The notes under the pieces are model-generated. The model was given only the letters and a program-made list of their open reading frames with translations. It had not been told where the DNA came from and did no database searches. From positions 1 through 64,000 of the forward strand of contig NZ_RAPO01000005.1 in assembly GCF_003610195.1 (NCBI RefSeq): a stretch of 64,000 nt of DNA, in the 5' to 3' direction. A program made the position numbers and the translations under genes. This DNA comes from Halopiger aswanensis (GTDB lineage: Archaea > Halobacteriota > Halobacteria > Halobacteriales > Natrialbaceae). This document shows positions 1-8,705 of this stretch, piece after piece; position 1 is the stretch's first letter; every line of letters starts with the position of its first letter.

Positions 1-87
1 CCTCAGAATCGTCGACAGAAGACCTGTGACGATCAGTATCCATGGGACCCACGTAAGTAAAGGGGAAACACAGTCATCAATCTATCT

Positions 88-231
88 TCAATTGGTGTCA
101 TTAGTCATTGCTGACAGAGAGACTCTCGGAAATTGCGGAGTTCCCAAAACGAGCAGTGGCCGACCTTTGTCCGAGAGTGGATCAGTTCCCCAGATAATGT
201 CGCCGCGTTTTAATTCATCAAACGCCGTCAC
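88..231 (-). pseudogene. MazF/PemK-like toxin remnant
   Basis: Reading leftward from a GTG that overlaps the stop of the wHTH gene (GTGA), the protein begins VTAFDELKRGDIIWGTDPLS and continues DKGRPLLVLGTPQFP. This is the N-terminal pattern of haloarchaeal MazF/PemK-like ribonucleases. It then meets a stop after 47 residues, where the family normally runs to about 110-130. In another frame just after the break I read ESLSVSND, which resembles the ESLTL segment that normally lies about 20 residues further on, so an internal deletion plus frame loss is the simplest explanation. The broken toxin is translationally coupled to an intact wHTH partner, as expected for a decayed toxin-antitoxin-like pair. 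The window edge prevents seeing the full remnant. Confidence 0.55.
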
Positions 232-587
232 CGCACTTCCTCCATCTCGTCGGTTTTCAACTCTTCAAGATCCTCCTCATCGTACTGCTCATCTGCAGTC
301 TGATGGTGCTGGTGAAGACGGTAAGCGGCTTGGAGCCGATCCTCGTTATCTGTAATTGCCCAGTACGGGCGCTTATGCCGCACAAGGTCTCGTTCCTTCA
401 GTCGTGAGAGGATCGCACTGACAGCATCGGTATCCAGTCCGAGTTGGTCTGCAATCGTCGCCGCCTTCCATGCTCGGTCGTCGTTCTCGTCGAGAAATCG
501 CACGATTCGCTCGGTGTCGTTTCGGTCCTCGAATTCGTCGTCGTCGGCATTCTCGAACTCCTCGATATCGATGGCGCCGCTCGACAT
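228..587 (-). CDS. Winged-helix DNA-binding protein, partner of MazF-like toxin
   Basis: An acidic protein of about 119 residues if started at MSSGAIDIEEFE. It has a clear wHTH in the middle (ERIVRFLDENDDRAWKAATI, then LGLDTDAVSAILSRLKERDL, then a VRHKRPYWAI wing) and an acidic tail. In-frame alternatives exist upstream: ATG at 614 and GTG at 683, the latter overlapping the stop of the preceding zinc-ribbon gene (GTGA). I prefer the MSSGAID start because related haloarchaeal proteins, as I remember them, begin there. The gene ends on the GTG of a truncated MazF/PemK-like gene, so it probably acts as antitoxin-like autorepressor or as an orphan regulator. Confidence 0.75.
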   Translation of the reverse strand: MSSGAIDIEEFENADDDEFEDRNDTERIVRFLDENDDRAWKAATIADQLGLDTDAVSAILSRLKERDLVRHKRPYWAITDNEDRLQAAYRLHQHHQTADEQYDEEDLEELKTDEMEEVR

Positions 588-679
588 GAATTGATGTTGG
601 TACCGTGGGTCCATAGCTGTTTGGATGTTTGTTACTGGGTTATGTGGTCGCAAATAGGGCCCATTCTGGTACTGATCAT

Positions 680-1015
680 TCACTCTGTTGGCATCACAAT
701 GAGATGCTCTTCGAGGTCGCGCGTCCAGTACGTCACGAGCCCGCCCGGGCTACAGCGGGCGCACAGCTGCAACGGGCCTTCCAGATGCCCGAGCTCGACC
801 CGGAATCGCGTGAGTGCCGCAAGTGTGTCGACGACCAGCCCACAGCCGTCACAGGCGACGTGATCGCGCTCGTCGGGATCCGTCTCCATCTGAATCGCGC
901 AGTCCACGCAGATCGGGTGGGTGACCCGTTCGTCCTGTCCCCAGGTGTGCGCTTCGCCAGTCTCGGTACCGGGCGGCGCGTCGCAGAACGCACAGCCAAC
1001 GAGGGTCTGCTGCAT
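680..1015 (-). CDS. Small zinc-ribbon protein of the mobile element
   Basis: About 111 residues with three paired-cysteine knuckles (GCAFC, ICVDC, CDGCG) and a later CARC, a pattern that suggests two zinc-binding ribbons. It resembles haloarchaeal plasmid zinc-finger proteins of the DUF7558 type, but I assign no function. The chosen ATG at 1015 overlaps the stop of the upstream gene (TGATG); a GTG one codon earlier is possible. It belongs to the short leftward unit of element genes between 1305 and the window start. Confidence 0.7.
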   Translation of the reverse strand: MQQTLVGCAFCDAPPGTETGEAHTWGQDERVTHPICVDCAIQMETDPDERDHVACDGCGLVVDTLAALTRFRVELGHLEGPLQLCARCSPGGLVTYWTRDLEEHLIVMPTE

Positions 1016-1305
1016 CACTCGCCCTCCGCGTCGGCGTCGCGGCCGGCCGTCCAGCCACGGTAGAAGACGGCCAGCTGCGTCGATGAGTCGAACGCGGTAC
1101 CGCTCGGCTCGTGAACCAGAACTTGGTCTTCAGGAACCGGAGTGACGACGTCCGCATCGATGAGGTCATTGACCAGGCGCTGGGCCGTCGCGTCGTCGAC
1201 GTCCGCCGTGTCAACCCGGGCGGCGTCTCGGTCCTGGGCGAGCTGTTCCTTCTCGAACTGTTCGTAGTCGGCACTCGTGTCGTCGTGCGGATCGGGACCA
1301 GCCAT
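1015..1305 (-). CDS. Conserved acidic hypothetical protein
   Basis: A 96-residue, highly acidic protein of unknown function. The first half (DYEQFEKEQLAQDRDAARVD) looks helical; the second half includes ATAQRLVNDLIDADVVTPVP and a short beta-like end. It is the first gene of a small leftward unit, with its stop overlapping the next start. The inverted repeat at 1473-1514 lies about 170 bp upstream. I recognise no domain. Confidence 0.6.
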   Translation of the reverse strand: MAGPDPHDDTSADYEQFEKEQLAQDRDAARVDTADVDDATAQRLVNDLIDADVVTPVPEDQVLVHEPSGTAFDSSTQLAVFYRGWTAGRDADAEGE

Positions 1306-1472
1306 AATGGGTCACGCAGCGCACGCTGTCGAGCGCTGCACGCCTTCTGGCGCCGACAAGCAACTCATGGCGTACAGATTCGGTACCTCCTCGGATCGCC
1401 CGTCCGCCAGGATGCACTCACTCGAGGAGTCGGGCGGTAGGTGGGGGCAAGGGAGTGGATCCAGCCCCAGCG

Positions 1473-1514
1473 TTAACCAACACCGTTTCGGTATCGGCCG
1501 AGAATGTTGGTTAA
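1473..1514. repeat. Long inverted repeat, copy 1
   Basis: Perfect 10-bp arms TTAACCAACA (1473-1482) and TGTTGGTTAA (1505-1514) around a 22-bp spacer that contains CGGTATCGG. A near-identical structure occurs at 16572-16612. It lies between the stop of the 1524-1961 gene and the start of the 1015-1305 gene, about 170 bp upstream of the latter. A regulator operator, replication or partition site, or recombination site would all fit. Confidence 0.85.
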
Positions 1515-1523
1515 GTCTAGCCG

Positions 1524-1961
1524 CTACGGTGTTCGGAGCTCTCGAACTGGCTTCACGACGAAGGTATCTGGCTCGCTGGCTGCTTCTTCACCTGCCCGCT
1601 CCGTTGACGTCGAGGTCGACCCCGTGAGCTGAGTGATGAGCTCGTCGCGAACGGTTCGTCGGGCGACGGTGGTCTCGTGCCAGCCCAGCCGGTCGTCGAA
1701 GCGTCGTTTCTGAAACTGTTCGCCGACGTCGTCCGCGACGTACTGCGTCCGCGTCGACCGCCCGACCTGCCGGGAGATGAAGACGGCTCCCACGGTTTCG
1801 TGCGTGAGTTCGACGAGAGCACACTCCACGAAGGCGACGACCGACGCGTGATCCCGGTCGGTCGGAACCGTCACCTCGAGGTCCGCCCACAGTGCCCGAC
1901 CGTCGGGGGTGGTTCCTGCGTGATGCGCTTCCCGTATTTCGCTGCGTCGTTCCGAAGCCAT
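1524..1961 (-). CDS. Hypothetical protein of the mobile element
   Basis: A 145-residue protein with no domain I recognise. The N-terminal part (ADLEVTVPTDRDHASVVAFV) has a beta-alpha look, followed by a basic stretch (QKRRFDDRLGWHETTVARRT). The tail is Ser/Thr/Glu-rich and probably disordered. It stands alone between a 545-bp empty stretch and inverted repeat copy 1. Both strands are open here, but the codon pattern and acidic composition favour this strand. Confidence 0.5.
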   Translation of the reverse strand: MASERRSEIREAHHAGTTPDGRALWADLEVTVPTDRDHASVVAFVECALVELTHETVGAVFISRQVGRSTRTQYVADDVGEQFQKRRFDDRLGWHETTVARRTVRDELITQLTGSTSTSTERAGEEAASEPDTFVVKPVRELRTP

Positions 1962-2506
1962 CGTCTATCGGGGGCACGTGATGCGCCCTGCCACCCCCTC
2001 ACGGGGGCAACAGACACCACAAAAACGCACCTCGTCAACCTATGCGCTACATCTGATACTTCCGTAGTTCCGCTACCCCTGTGATGGCCCCTCGGCCTGA
2101 GAGAGCCAGCGGCGCCTGCACCGTTATACCCTAGCCTTCCTTTGGACAATTCTGGAGGTGCAGAGAACATTGAAACGGGCGTATATTTAGCAAGAGGCCC
2201 GTCGGGCAGTTCTCAGCCGTTACTGATGTCCTCGACGAGTGCTAAGATACTGTGATTGGACGGAATTGTGCTTGACGAGGTGGTGAGGCCCTCGAATTCA
2301 AACGAATTTAATTCTCCTAATAGGTGAGACTTGGCAGAACTGACTGACGACAAATGATGGGTTGGGTGAGATCGATTTTACTGACCCATCCGTTTTTGCT
2401 CAAATTGGGCGATACAAGGCCTGAAAAGTGCATGACGAGATTACAATATCCGTTACACTCCCGTCTTCTGAAGAATGCTATGGAACCTTACAATCGACTG
2501 TCTGCG
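1962..2506. other. Intergenic stretch without a supported gene
   Basis: This stretch of 545 bases separates the primase operon end from the small element genes. I found no convincing reading frame. A GC-rich imperfect hairpin (CCCCCTCACGGGGG, near 2005) and an AT-rich stretch around 2300-2325 (GAATTCAAACGAATTTAATTC) are the only structures I noticed. It could hold the promoter of the 1524-1961 gene and a terminator for the long operon would lie at its other end. Confidence 0.5.
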
Positions 2507-4018
2507 TTAGAACTCGTTTCTGTTACCCTCGGTTTCACTTAGTTGATCGTACATCTCATCGGGGAACGGGAGACTCCCCCAAATTGAGTATGGACACTCA
2601 TCTTGTCCGATGCAGTACCGCTGCATATCGTCGTTATCGCAGTTCATCGGAAGCGGGGTGTCGCCTTCAATCGTGTTCGAGAACTCGTAGCGAATTTGGT
2701 AGTCGGTGACCTGTTCATCGTACCACGGCCACCGCGAGAAGACGTCCTTGAGATCTGTGACAATGGTCTCGAGGTCGCTGTCCTGATACTGGGGCAGCCA
2801 CATTACCATCCGGGCGAAGTTGTACAGGTCCTTTCGGACTGGCTTCTTCTCGTGGAGGCGCTCAGCCATATTTGCCATACAGGGGAGTTCGAACAGGTCC
2901 TCGATTGTCTCGACGTCGAGAGGCTGGACGCCACGCGAAGACTCCTGAACCCGATAGTGGTTCGTATTTCCGTGCTCTCGAATGGTCAAGCTCCGGTGGT
3001 CGCGCTGGGATGCGAGAAGGTTCCCAAGACTTCGCGGACTCGAGATACGATTACACACGTCTCGCTTCCAGTCTGCTTCTGGGTCGTACGCCTCAACTGC
3101 TTCAAACAGCTCCTTCGCCGAGTGGAAATCCCCCAGCGTGGCGACCTCATCTGGAGCGGCTTGAATCGCGTCCCGGAGTACACGGATGGTCCGTTCACCA
3201 GGGTTCCAGTCTCGCCAGATTCGGTCGTGGTGCCCCGTCTCGATGAAGCGGTCGATGCGTTCTGTGATAGCCGACTCATTCGTCGTTAGCCACGTCAGCT
3301 GGTCTTCGGAGAGGTTCTCCTCTTGAACTCGCAGGAGCTTCTTGAACGCACGTCTGGCGTACTCGCGATACTTCGTGTCGAAATCGCCAACGGGCACGTA
3401 GAGACAGTTGTTCTTGACGCGAGTGAGCAGTTCCCCGGCTTCTCCGGGCTCAGTATCGACGTGAACGAGGCACTTCCTTGATGCCGCGGCCATCGGAATT
3501 TCGAGATACAACCCCCCACCGAATTCCGCCATCTCCTTGATCCCTGTACAAACGCGGCCGGGATGCGGACCATCCTCTCCGGGATCTTTCGCGTACAGTA
3601 CCTCTGCGATATCCTGTTGGAGACTCCCATCACCGAATTCTCGAAGGAGGGAAGCGAGATTGTTGACGTAGAGATCGCGAATATCGTAGAGGACCTGCAC
3701 TTTTCGCGGCGGGGCGTGCTCGAACTTCGAATGTGCCTTGACACAGATCGCGCTCAACGTCGCGAGGACAGCGAGTGTTCCCGGCTCGTCGACGAAGGGA
3801 TCCTCTGCAGCATTGGCCCTGACGTCTTCTTTGAACGCCGCAGTCCCGAATCGCTCGAGGTCGTTCAACAGGTCTTCTGGTTGGTCTTCACCGTCGATGA
3901 TGTAGCGATTGTAGCCCCGCGTAAACAGCTGGTTGATGCGTGTTGTGCTGTATTCAAGCGGGAGCGTCGCGACGCGGTAGGCGGTACGCTCGTCCTCAAC
4001 AGGGGTCGATTGACTCAT
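2507..4018 (-). CDS. PriL-like primase-associated protein
   Basis: A 503-residue protein partnered with a PriS-like gene whose stop overlaps this start (ATGA). The middle is helical with many basic segments. The C-terminus (MNCDNDDMQRYCIGQDECPY, then SIWGSLPFPDEMYD) carries cysteines spaced like part of the iron-sulfur region of archaeal PriL. The same end has been seen in proteins encoded next to primases in haloarchaeal plasmids. I infer that it is the large, regulatory partner of a mobile-element primase needed to replicate the transferred strand or the excised element. An Fe-S cluster is not proven: only four clustered cysteines, at about 175-180 (CTG) and 475-490, are evident. Confidence 0.6.
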   Translation of the reverse strand: MSQSTPVEDERTAYRVATLPLEYSTTRINQLFTRGYNRYIIDGEDQPEDLLNDLERFGTAAFKEDVRANAAEDPFVDEPGTLAVLATLSAICVKAHSKFEHAPPRKVQVLYDIRDLYVNNLASLLREFGDGSLQQDIAEVLYAKDPGEDGPHPGRVCTGIKEMAEFGGGLYLEIPMAAASRKCLVHVDTEPGEAGELLTRVKNNCLYVPVGDFDTKYREYARRAFKKLLRVQEENLSEDQLTWLTTNESAITERIDRFIETGHHDRIWRDWNPGERTIRVLRDAIQAAPDEVATLGDFHSAKELFEAVEAYDPEADWKRDVCNRISSPRSLGNLLASQRDHRSLTIREHGNTNHYRVQESSRGVQPLDVETIEDLFELPCMANMAERLHEKKPVRKDLYNFARMVMWLPQYQDSDLETIVTDLKDVFSRWPWYDEQVTDYQIRYEFSNTIEGDTPLPMNCDNDDMQRYCIGQDECPYSIWGSLPFPDEMYDQLSETEGNRNEF

Positions 4019-4899
4019 GACTGGATGGCCTCCGGTGTTGTAGACCGAATGTCGAAGCTCGAGCTCTCTATCGGCGTGACGATACTGCAGACGTCAGCGT
4101 GCAATGAGTAGGGGAGCCGGACGACTCGACGACGGTCAGCGGTAACCACTGGATCGATGGGAATCTCGTAGGTTTCTTGCAGAAGGTCGTTCAGCACTTC
4201 TCGACTCTTGGCGTCATATCGATGAGCAGGGTCGGTATCGAGGAGATAGACGTGAACGCCCTGGCCGCTGTACACTACCATCGTATCCTCGGCGTTGAAA
4301 TCGTCCTCAAAGATATCTCGCACCTCGAAACCGTACTCAATGGCCCGTTCGATATCCGCGAAAGAATATGGGTAGCCTGCTGGGTCTGCTTCGAGAATCC
4401 CTGCGGCATCGAGCAGTTCCCCACTGTCCTCTGTAACGTCCTCGTCCGGCACTGCTTGCGCTGCTCGCTCTCGGGCTATCGTTTTCGCGTCGATATCGAT
4501 GAGAAGCACCCACGGCCGTTCCCAGTGATCAAGGGCGTAGTAGACCGCATCAGGGCGTGGAGCTGGTTTCTCGAGCAGGTCAGGATCTGCGAGTGCGAAG
4601 TCACTCCGGCCGAGTGGGTCATTCCGTGCTGGATTGCGGATGAACTCGAGGATATCGTCGAAGTCGTGGAATGCTGCTGAGGTCCGCTCTCCGGAGGTGT
4701 TCGTTTGCCAGGTGTCTCGTCGGATGAAGTCCTTATCCGGGACTCCGTCTTTCCGTACCGGGTGGGATTCTCGAAACGCGAGCGCGTACTGTTTCGGTCC
4801 CTGTGCTGTGATGAACGACGGGAGTTCGTCGACGTACGAGGGGAACTCTTCCGTGTAGTACCTGTAAATCTCCTCGCGCGTAGCTTGGCGCCAGCTCAT
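4015..4899 (-). CDS. Archaeo-eukaryotic primase, PriS-like small subunit
   Basis: A 294-residue protein with the three diagnostic motifs of the AEP superfamily: LLIDID with Asp135 and Asp137 as metal ligands, SGQGVHVYLLD with His216 in the nucleotide-binding motif, and IDPVVTADRRRVVRLPYSLH with Asp249 and the basic RR..R patch. It should synthesise RNA or DNA primers. Its start overlaps the stop of the VirD4-like ATPase gene and its stop overlaps the PriL-like gene, so it is part of the conjugation operon rather than the chromosomal replication machinery. It is shorter than chromosomal PriS (around 350-390) and diverged outside the motifs. Confidence 0.85.
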   Translation of the reverse strand: MSWRQATREEIYRYYTEEFPSYVDELPSFITAQGPKQYALAFRESHPVRKDGVPDKDFIRRDTWQTNTSGERTSAAFHDFDDILEFIRNPARNDPLGRSDFALADPDLLEKPAPRPDAVYYALDHWERPWVLLIDIDAKTIARERAAQAVPDEDVTEDSGELLDAAGILEADPAGYPYSFADIERAIEYGFEVRDIFEDDFNAEDTMVVYSGQGVHVYLLDTDPAHRYDAKSREVLNDLLQETYEIPIDPVVTADRRRVVRLPYSLHADVCSIVTPIESSSFDIRSTTPEAIQS

Positions 4900-7800
4900 G
4901 GATTGAACTCCTCATCGAGCTTGTTGAAGCTCCGAATCGTCGTCATCCCTTCTGCGTCGAACGATTCGACGGCTTCCCGAATATCCGAAAAGCGACGGGC
5001 TGCACGCCCACTTACAGTATTTTCTATCCGGTCAGCTTCCGCGAGCCGATCCAACACCTCGACGGCTGTCTCGCGTCTATTGAATGCCCAGACAGCGTTT
5101 GCGTCCACCGTACTCTGCTTGTCGTAGTCGTCGACCGGCGCGTGTTTGTTGTTGCTCGGGAGTTCCGCTTCACCGACCCACACGAGTTCTCCGTCAGCGT
5201 CGAAGGCGGCGACGTCGAACACCGTCTCCTCGTCGTATTCGTAGTAGGGTTCGACCTGCACGACGTCGGTGCGCGCTTCTAACCATAGTTCGAGCAGCTT
5301 CACACCGACCTTGTGCGGCGTCTTCTCGCCGATATCTCCCTTATCAGGGCCGATTTTGAGCTTCTGGCCGAGCAGTTCACGCCCTGCCGGAAGGATGGTG
5401 TAGTACTTCCGACTACAGGCTCGTCCTTCTTCCAGTAGGTTCTGGTCGATGAGCCGCTGTACGTCCAAGTTATCAAAGTCGTCCTTGAACGCACTCATTG
5501 AATCCAAGAGTCCGTGATTCGGTGCGTCCCTGTTCATCACATCAAGGACGCGAGTCAAGAACCGGATGTCGTCGTGAGTGAGCCCGCGCCGTCGGAGTTC
5601 ATCATCGGAGACGGTTACGCCATCTGCCTGTACTGGCGACGATCCGTTTTCGCCGACGGCGTTCGTCTTCTCTTCTGTGGCCGACTCTTCTGACTCTACG
5701 GACCCCATATTTCCAAACAGCGGATCAATGGTGTCCGCGTCTTTCTCCTTCTCTTCGTCGGCTGCTGAACCACTAGCTGCCTGTCGGATGAACGACGACT
5801 GTGTCGACTCCACAGGGTTAGCGGACTCTGTGGATGTCGACTGTCCAGCGTTCGATCTACTCCCCCATCCCTCATCGTCGGCTGTCTCCGATTCGCGTGG
5901 GGTCTCAGCAAGTCCGTACTGGGCCTGTGTACGTTCCGACAGCCGTGGAAGAGCCACAGTCTCGAAGTGGTCCTCCTGTTCGACAGAGAGTGGCTCATCG
6001 CTTTCTGGATGGCCCGCTGCTATCGGGAGCGGTTTCACTGAGAACGGAGCAGGCCCTGTCTTCCCAAACGATGGGCTCGGGAGTTGAGCAATCCACTCTC
6101 CGCTGGGGAGCGTATTGACTCGATTTCGAAGATCAGTCGGACTCAGGTCTTCGTGGGCCAACGACTCGGCGAGATCGCGCTCGATGGAGATGTTCCCGAT
6201 GAGCTTTGTCTTGATGTTGTTGAGGACCTCGTCGTAGGCGCGCTCGTTTCGATTTCGAACCTGGCCGGGGAACTGCATCACCAACCCCATGCTCAGGCCG
6301 AACGACCGTCCCTGTGGAAGCAGTTGCTCAGAGACGAGTTTTGTCGAGGCCACGGGGGCGGCCTCTTCGATGATGAGATTGGTGAGGTTCTCGTAGTCGG
6401 TCTTTCCATCACGCCGGCGCACCTGGACGGCGTCCCAGAGATTACTCAACAGAAGGAGAGTGATTGCCCGCTGTCCTTCTGGACGCAGATCGCCCAAGTC
6501 AAACAGAATCGTGGCGTCTTCGTCGAGGAACTCGCGGAAGTCGAAGCGGTTGTCAACGTACTCGCCGTCATCGTCTTGTTTCGGGACGTGGCTGAAGATA
6601 CGCCGCAAGTGTGCGTCTTCTCTGAGCTTGTCTAGACGGTTTCCGACGGCGTCCATCGATACCTGAAACCGGTGGTCGTCCTTCGCGAAATGCCGCGTGA
6701 GTGACTCCTCGACGTTCCTGTTGTCCGCCGAGACCGGTGGGATAGTTTGCTCTCGTTGCATCTGGAGAGCTGCGGCGAAGAGGTCATCCAGTCCGAAGAC
6801 GTCGCTTCCGTACTCCTCGTCGAAGAGTGCCTTAATCAGGTAGCTGAGGATTTCGTTGGCGACGAATGCTTGGCCGTACTGTTCTCGGCCCATAATCATC
6901 CGGAGGATGTCGTGGAAGTGGTCCACCTTGTCCTGAATCGCGTCCTCCCGGTTGCGTCCAGCTTCCAGTGCTGGGCGAATATCGAAAAACGAGAACGCGG
7001 GGAGGGTCTCCGGGACACGGAACTGATAGACGTCGTCCAAGCCACCGAACTGGTCATAGTGGCAGCGCAAGTAGTTCTCACACATCCCATCGCCCTTTGG
7101 ATCGACGATAACGACAGGCCCGCCGGTCGTCTCCCGAAGCGAGAGAGCGTCGTTGATGATCGCCTTTGACTTACCGGCGCCAGTCGACGCGAACCGGCCA
7201 TAGTGTGTCGTCAACAGGTCTGGTGGGATCCGGATTGGGTCTGATCGTGGCTCACCGTTCTCGTCGAGTGCGTAGCCAATAGCCATCCCTTCTTGGAATT
7301 GCTGAATCAGGTCTGGATTGGGACACGGCAACGGATTCCGGCTCTGCTGTTCGGCTCGAGTCCCGCGTATCCCTTCGACTGTCAGCTGTTCAGAGGAGGG
7401 GACGAGGACGAAGTTGGCGAGTTCTGTCCCACAGAGGACTAGCCCGGGCCGTGTCTTTCCACGCCCCGTCGTCAGTTCACGGTTGAGGAGGCGCTGGAGA
7501 GCCGCCCGTGCCTTCTTCTCCTTCGTTTTCTCACGAAAGCCGCTATCCCGGAAGCGTTGCCCCTCGACTTCGTAGAACGGTCCATCAAGCGGGTCGAACA
7601 CAGGGAGGAGCGAGTCCATCCGGCCATCGAGGTCATCACGGGTATCGTCGGTGGGGACGCCAATGGCCCGGATATTGACTGTGAACGACCGTTTGGCATT
7701 CTTCGCGTCGATGTACTCGATCCGTTTCTCGACGGACTCGCTGATCTGCCGGTCGGCTTGGTCGCTCCGCTGGTCCTCGACCTCGAGCAATGACCCGACG

Positions 7801-8705
7801 ACTTCCTGGAAGAACGTATCCCGGCCGTCGACGAGATCCTCTTTCCGCACCTCCGCGTCGGACTGCCAGTTGGCACGCCGCTGGAAGACGACTTGGAACG
7901 CGGTCGGCGCTGTCGCCTCCATCAGGTGGTCGATCAGCGACGCGAGCGCTGCGCCCGGTTGGTCAACAGCCGAGAGGTCGCCGTTCGTTTCCTCTGCCGT
8001 GAACGGCGTCAGCGATGTCATCCAGTCCTGCTTCCGCGACGCAGAGCCACACCATCGAACCCCGAGCGGCGAGACAGCGTCTTGTGCCGGGCGAGCTAGA
8101 ATCGTTCCCGCCGGTGTCATCGTCGGCTTCTCGATGGCCCGTCGCTCTTCTTTGTCGTCTGGAAGTGCATCGGGGGGCGCTAGTTCGAGGGCTGAGTCCC
8201 CGACAGTCACGTGATGATTAAGGACTCTGGTGGATGCCGTACCGCCGTCGACAACGGGGTCTGCTTCGGCTGACTCGGAGTCCACTGATTCCTCGTCGAC
8301 GATGTCGTACTGTTCTGCCGGGCCAAACTCGTACTGCAGCCGCCCGGCCTCGTAGTGTTCGACGAATTCCTGTGGTGTGAACTCGACGGGCTGAATGAGC
8401 CGGGCAGCGACATCGACGTCGACGCGTTCGATATCGAACGTGGCTGGATAGATCGAGCGAAGCCGCTTCTTGAGGGTATCGAGGTGCGCATCGGCGCTGT
8501 AGAAGAACTCCACCGGCTCATCGGGACCATCGCTCATCGCGAGGAACTCGAACCGAGGCGGTGTCTCGCTATGGAGTGGATTGAGCTTCGCCCCGAGACC
8601 TGACGATCCGGGTGTGGTCAGTTTGTGAAGGCTGTCGAGGACACGGGGGATACTCTCCGTATCGAGCTGCTCGGAGGTCGGGGTGACGCGTAGGTATTCA
8701 GTCAT
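4896..8705 (-). CDS. VirD4/HerA-like conjugation ATPase with C-terminal extra domains
   Basis: A 1269-residue protein starting at MTEYLRVTP; this ATG overlaps the stop of the VirB4 gene by 8 bases. The first 480 residues are a variable alpha/beta region. A Walker A (STGAGKS) sits near residue 505 followed by VVIVDPKGD, and a Walker B (NLIIEEAAPVAS) near 778, typical of HerA/VirD4/TraG-type DNA translocases. Beyond about 930 there is a low-complexity acidic linker, then a wHTH-like segment (DDELRRRGLTHDDIRFLTRV). The end (VEPYYEYDEETVFDVAAF, then DGELVWVGEAEL) resembles a restriction-endonuclease-like core. It probably couples DNA substrate to the secretion channel; the last part is my inference. 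Confidence 0.85.
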   Translation of the reverse strand: MTEYLRVTPTSEQLDTESIPRVLDSLHKLTTPGSSGLGAKLNPLHSETPPRFEFLAMSDGPDEPVEFFYSADAHLDTLKKRLRSIYPATFDIERVDVDVAARLIQPVEFTPQEFVEHYEAGRLQYEFGPAEQYDIVDEESVDSESAEADPVVDGGTASTRVLNHHVTVGDSALELAPPDALPDDKEERRAIEKPTMTPAGTILARPAQDAVSPLGVRWCGSASRKQDWMTSLTPFTAEETNGDLSAVDQPGAALASLIDHLMEATAPTAFQVVFQRRANWQSDAEVRKEDLVDGRDTFFQEVVGSLLEVEDQRSDQADRQISESVEKRIEYIDAKNAKRSFTVNIRAIGVPTDDTRDDLDGRMDSLLPVFDPLDGPFYEVEGQRFRDSGFREKTKEKKARAALQRLLNRELTTGRGKTRPGLVLCGTELANFVLVPSSEQLTVEGIRGTRAEQQSRNPLPCPNPDLIQQFQEGMAIGYALDENGEPRSDPIRIPPDLLTTHYGRFASTGAGKSKAIINDALSLRETTGGPVVIVDPKGDGMCENYLRCHYDQFGGLDDVYQFRVPETLPAFSFFDIRPALEAGRNREDAIQDKVDHFHDILRMIMGREQYGQAFVANEILSYLIKALFDEEYGSDVFGLDDLFAAALQMQREQTIPPVSADNRNVEESLTRHFAKDDHRFQVSMDAVGNRLDKLREDAHLRRIFSHVPKQDDDGEYVDNRFDFREFLDEDATILFDLGDLRPEGQRAITLLLLSNLWDAVQVRRRDGKTDYENLTNLIIEEAAPVASTKLVSEQLLPQGRSFGLSMGLVMQFPGQVRNRNERAYDEVLNNIKTKLIGNISIERDLAESLAHEDLSPTDLRNRVNTLPSGEWIAQLPSPSFGKTGPAPFSVKPLPIAAGHPESDEPLSVEQEDHFETVALPRLSERTQAQYGLAETPRESETADDEGWGSRSNAGQSTSTESANPVESTQSSFIRQAASGSAADEEKEKDADTIDPLFGNMGSVESEESATEEKTNAVGENGSSPVQADGVTVSDDELRRRGLTHDDIRFLTRVLDVMNRDAPNHGLLDSMSAFKDDFDNLDVQRLIDQNLLEEGRACSRKYYTILPAGRELLGQKLKIGPDKGDIGEKTPHKVGVKLLELWLEARTDVVQVEPYYEYDEETVFDVAAFDADGELVWVGEAELPSNNKHAPVDDYDKQSTVDANAVWAFNRRETAVEVLDRLAEADRIENTVSGRAARRFSDIREAVESFDAEGMTTIRSFNKLDEEFNP

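Noticed and set aside
1473-1514. Possible replication origin (ORB-type) at the inverted repeat
   Set aside because: The arms do not resemble haloarchaeal ORB sequences I know, and no Orc1/Cdc6 gene lies in the window; an operator or other site is equally likely.
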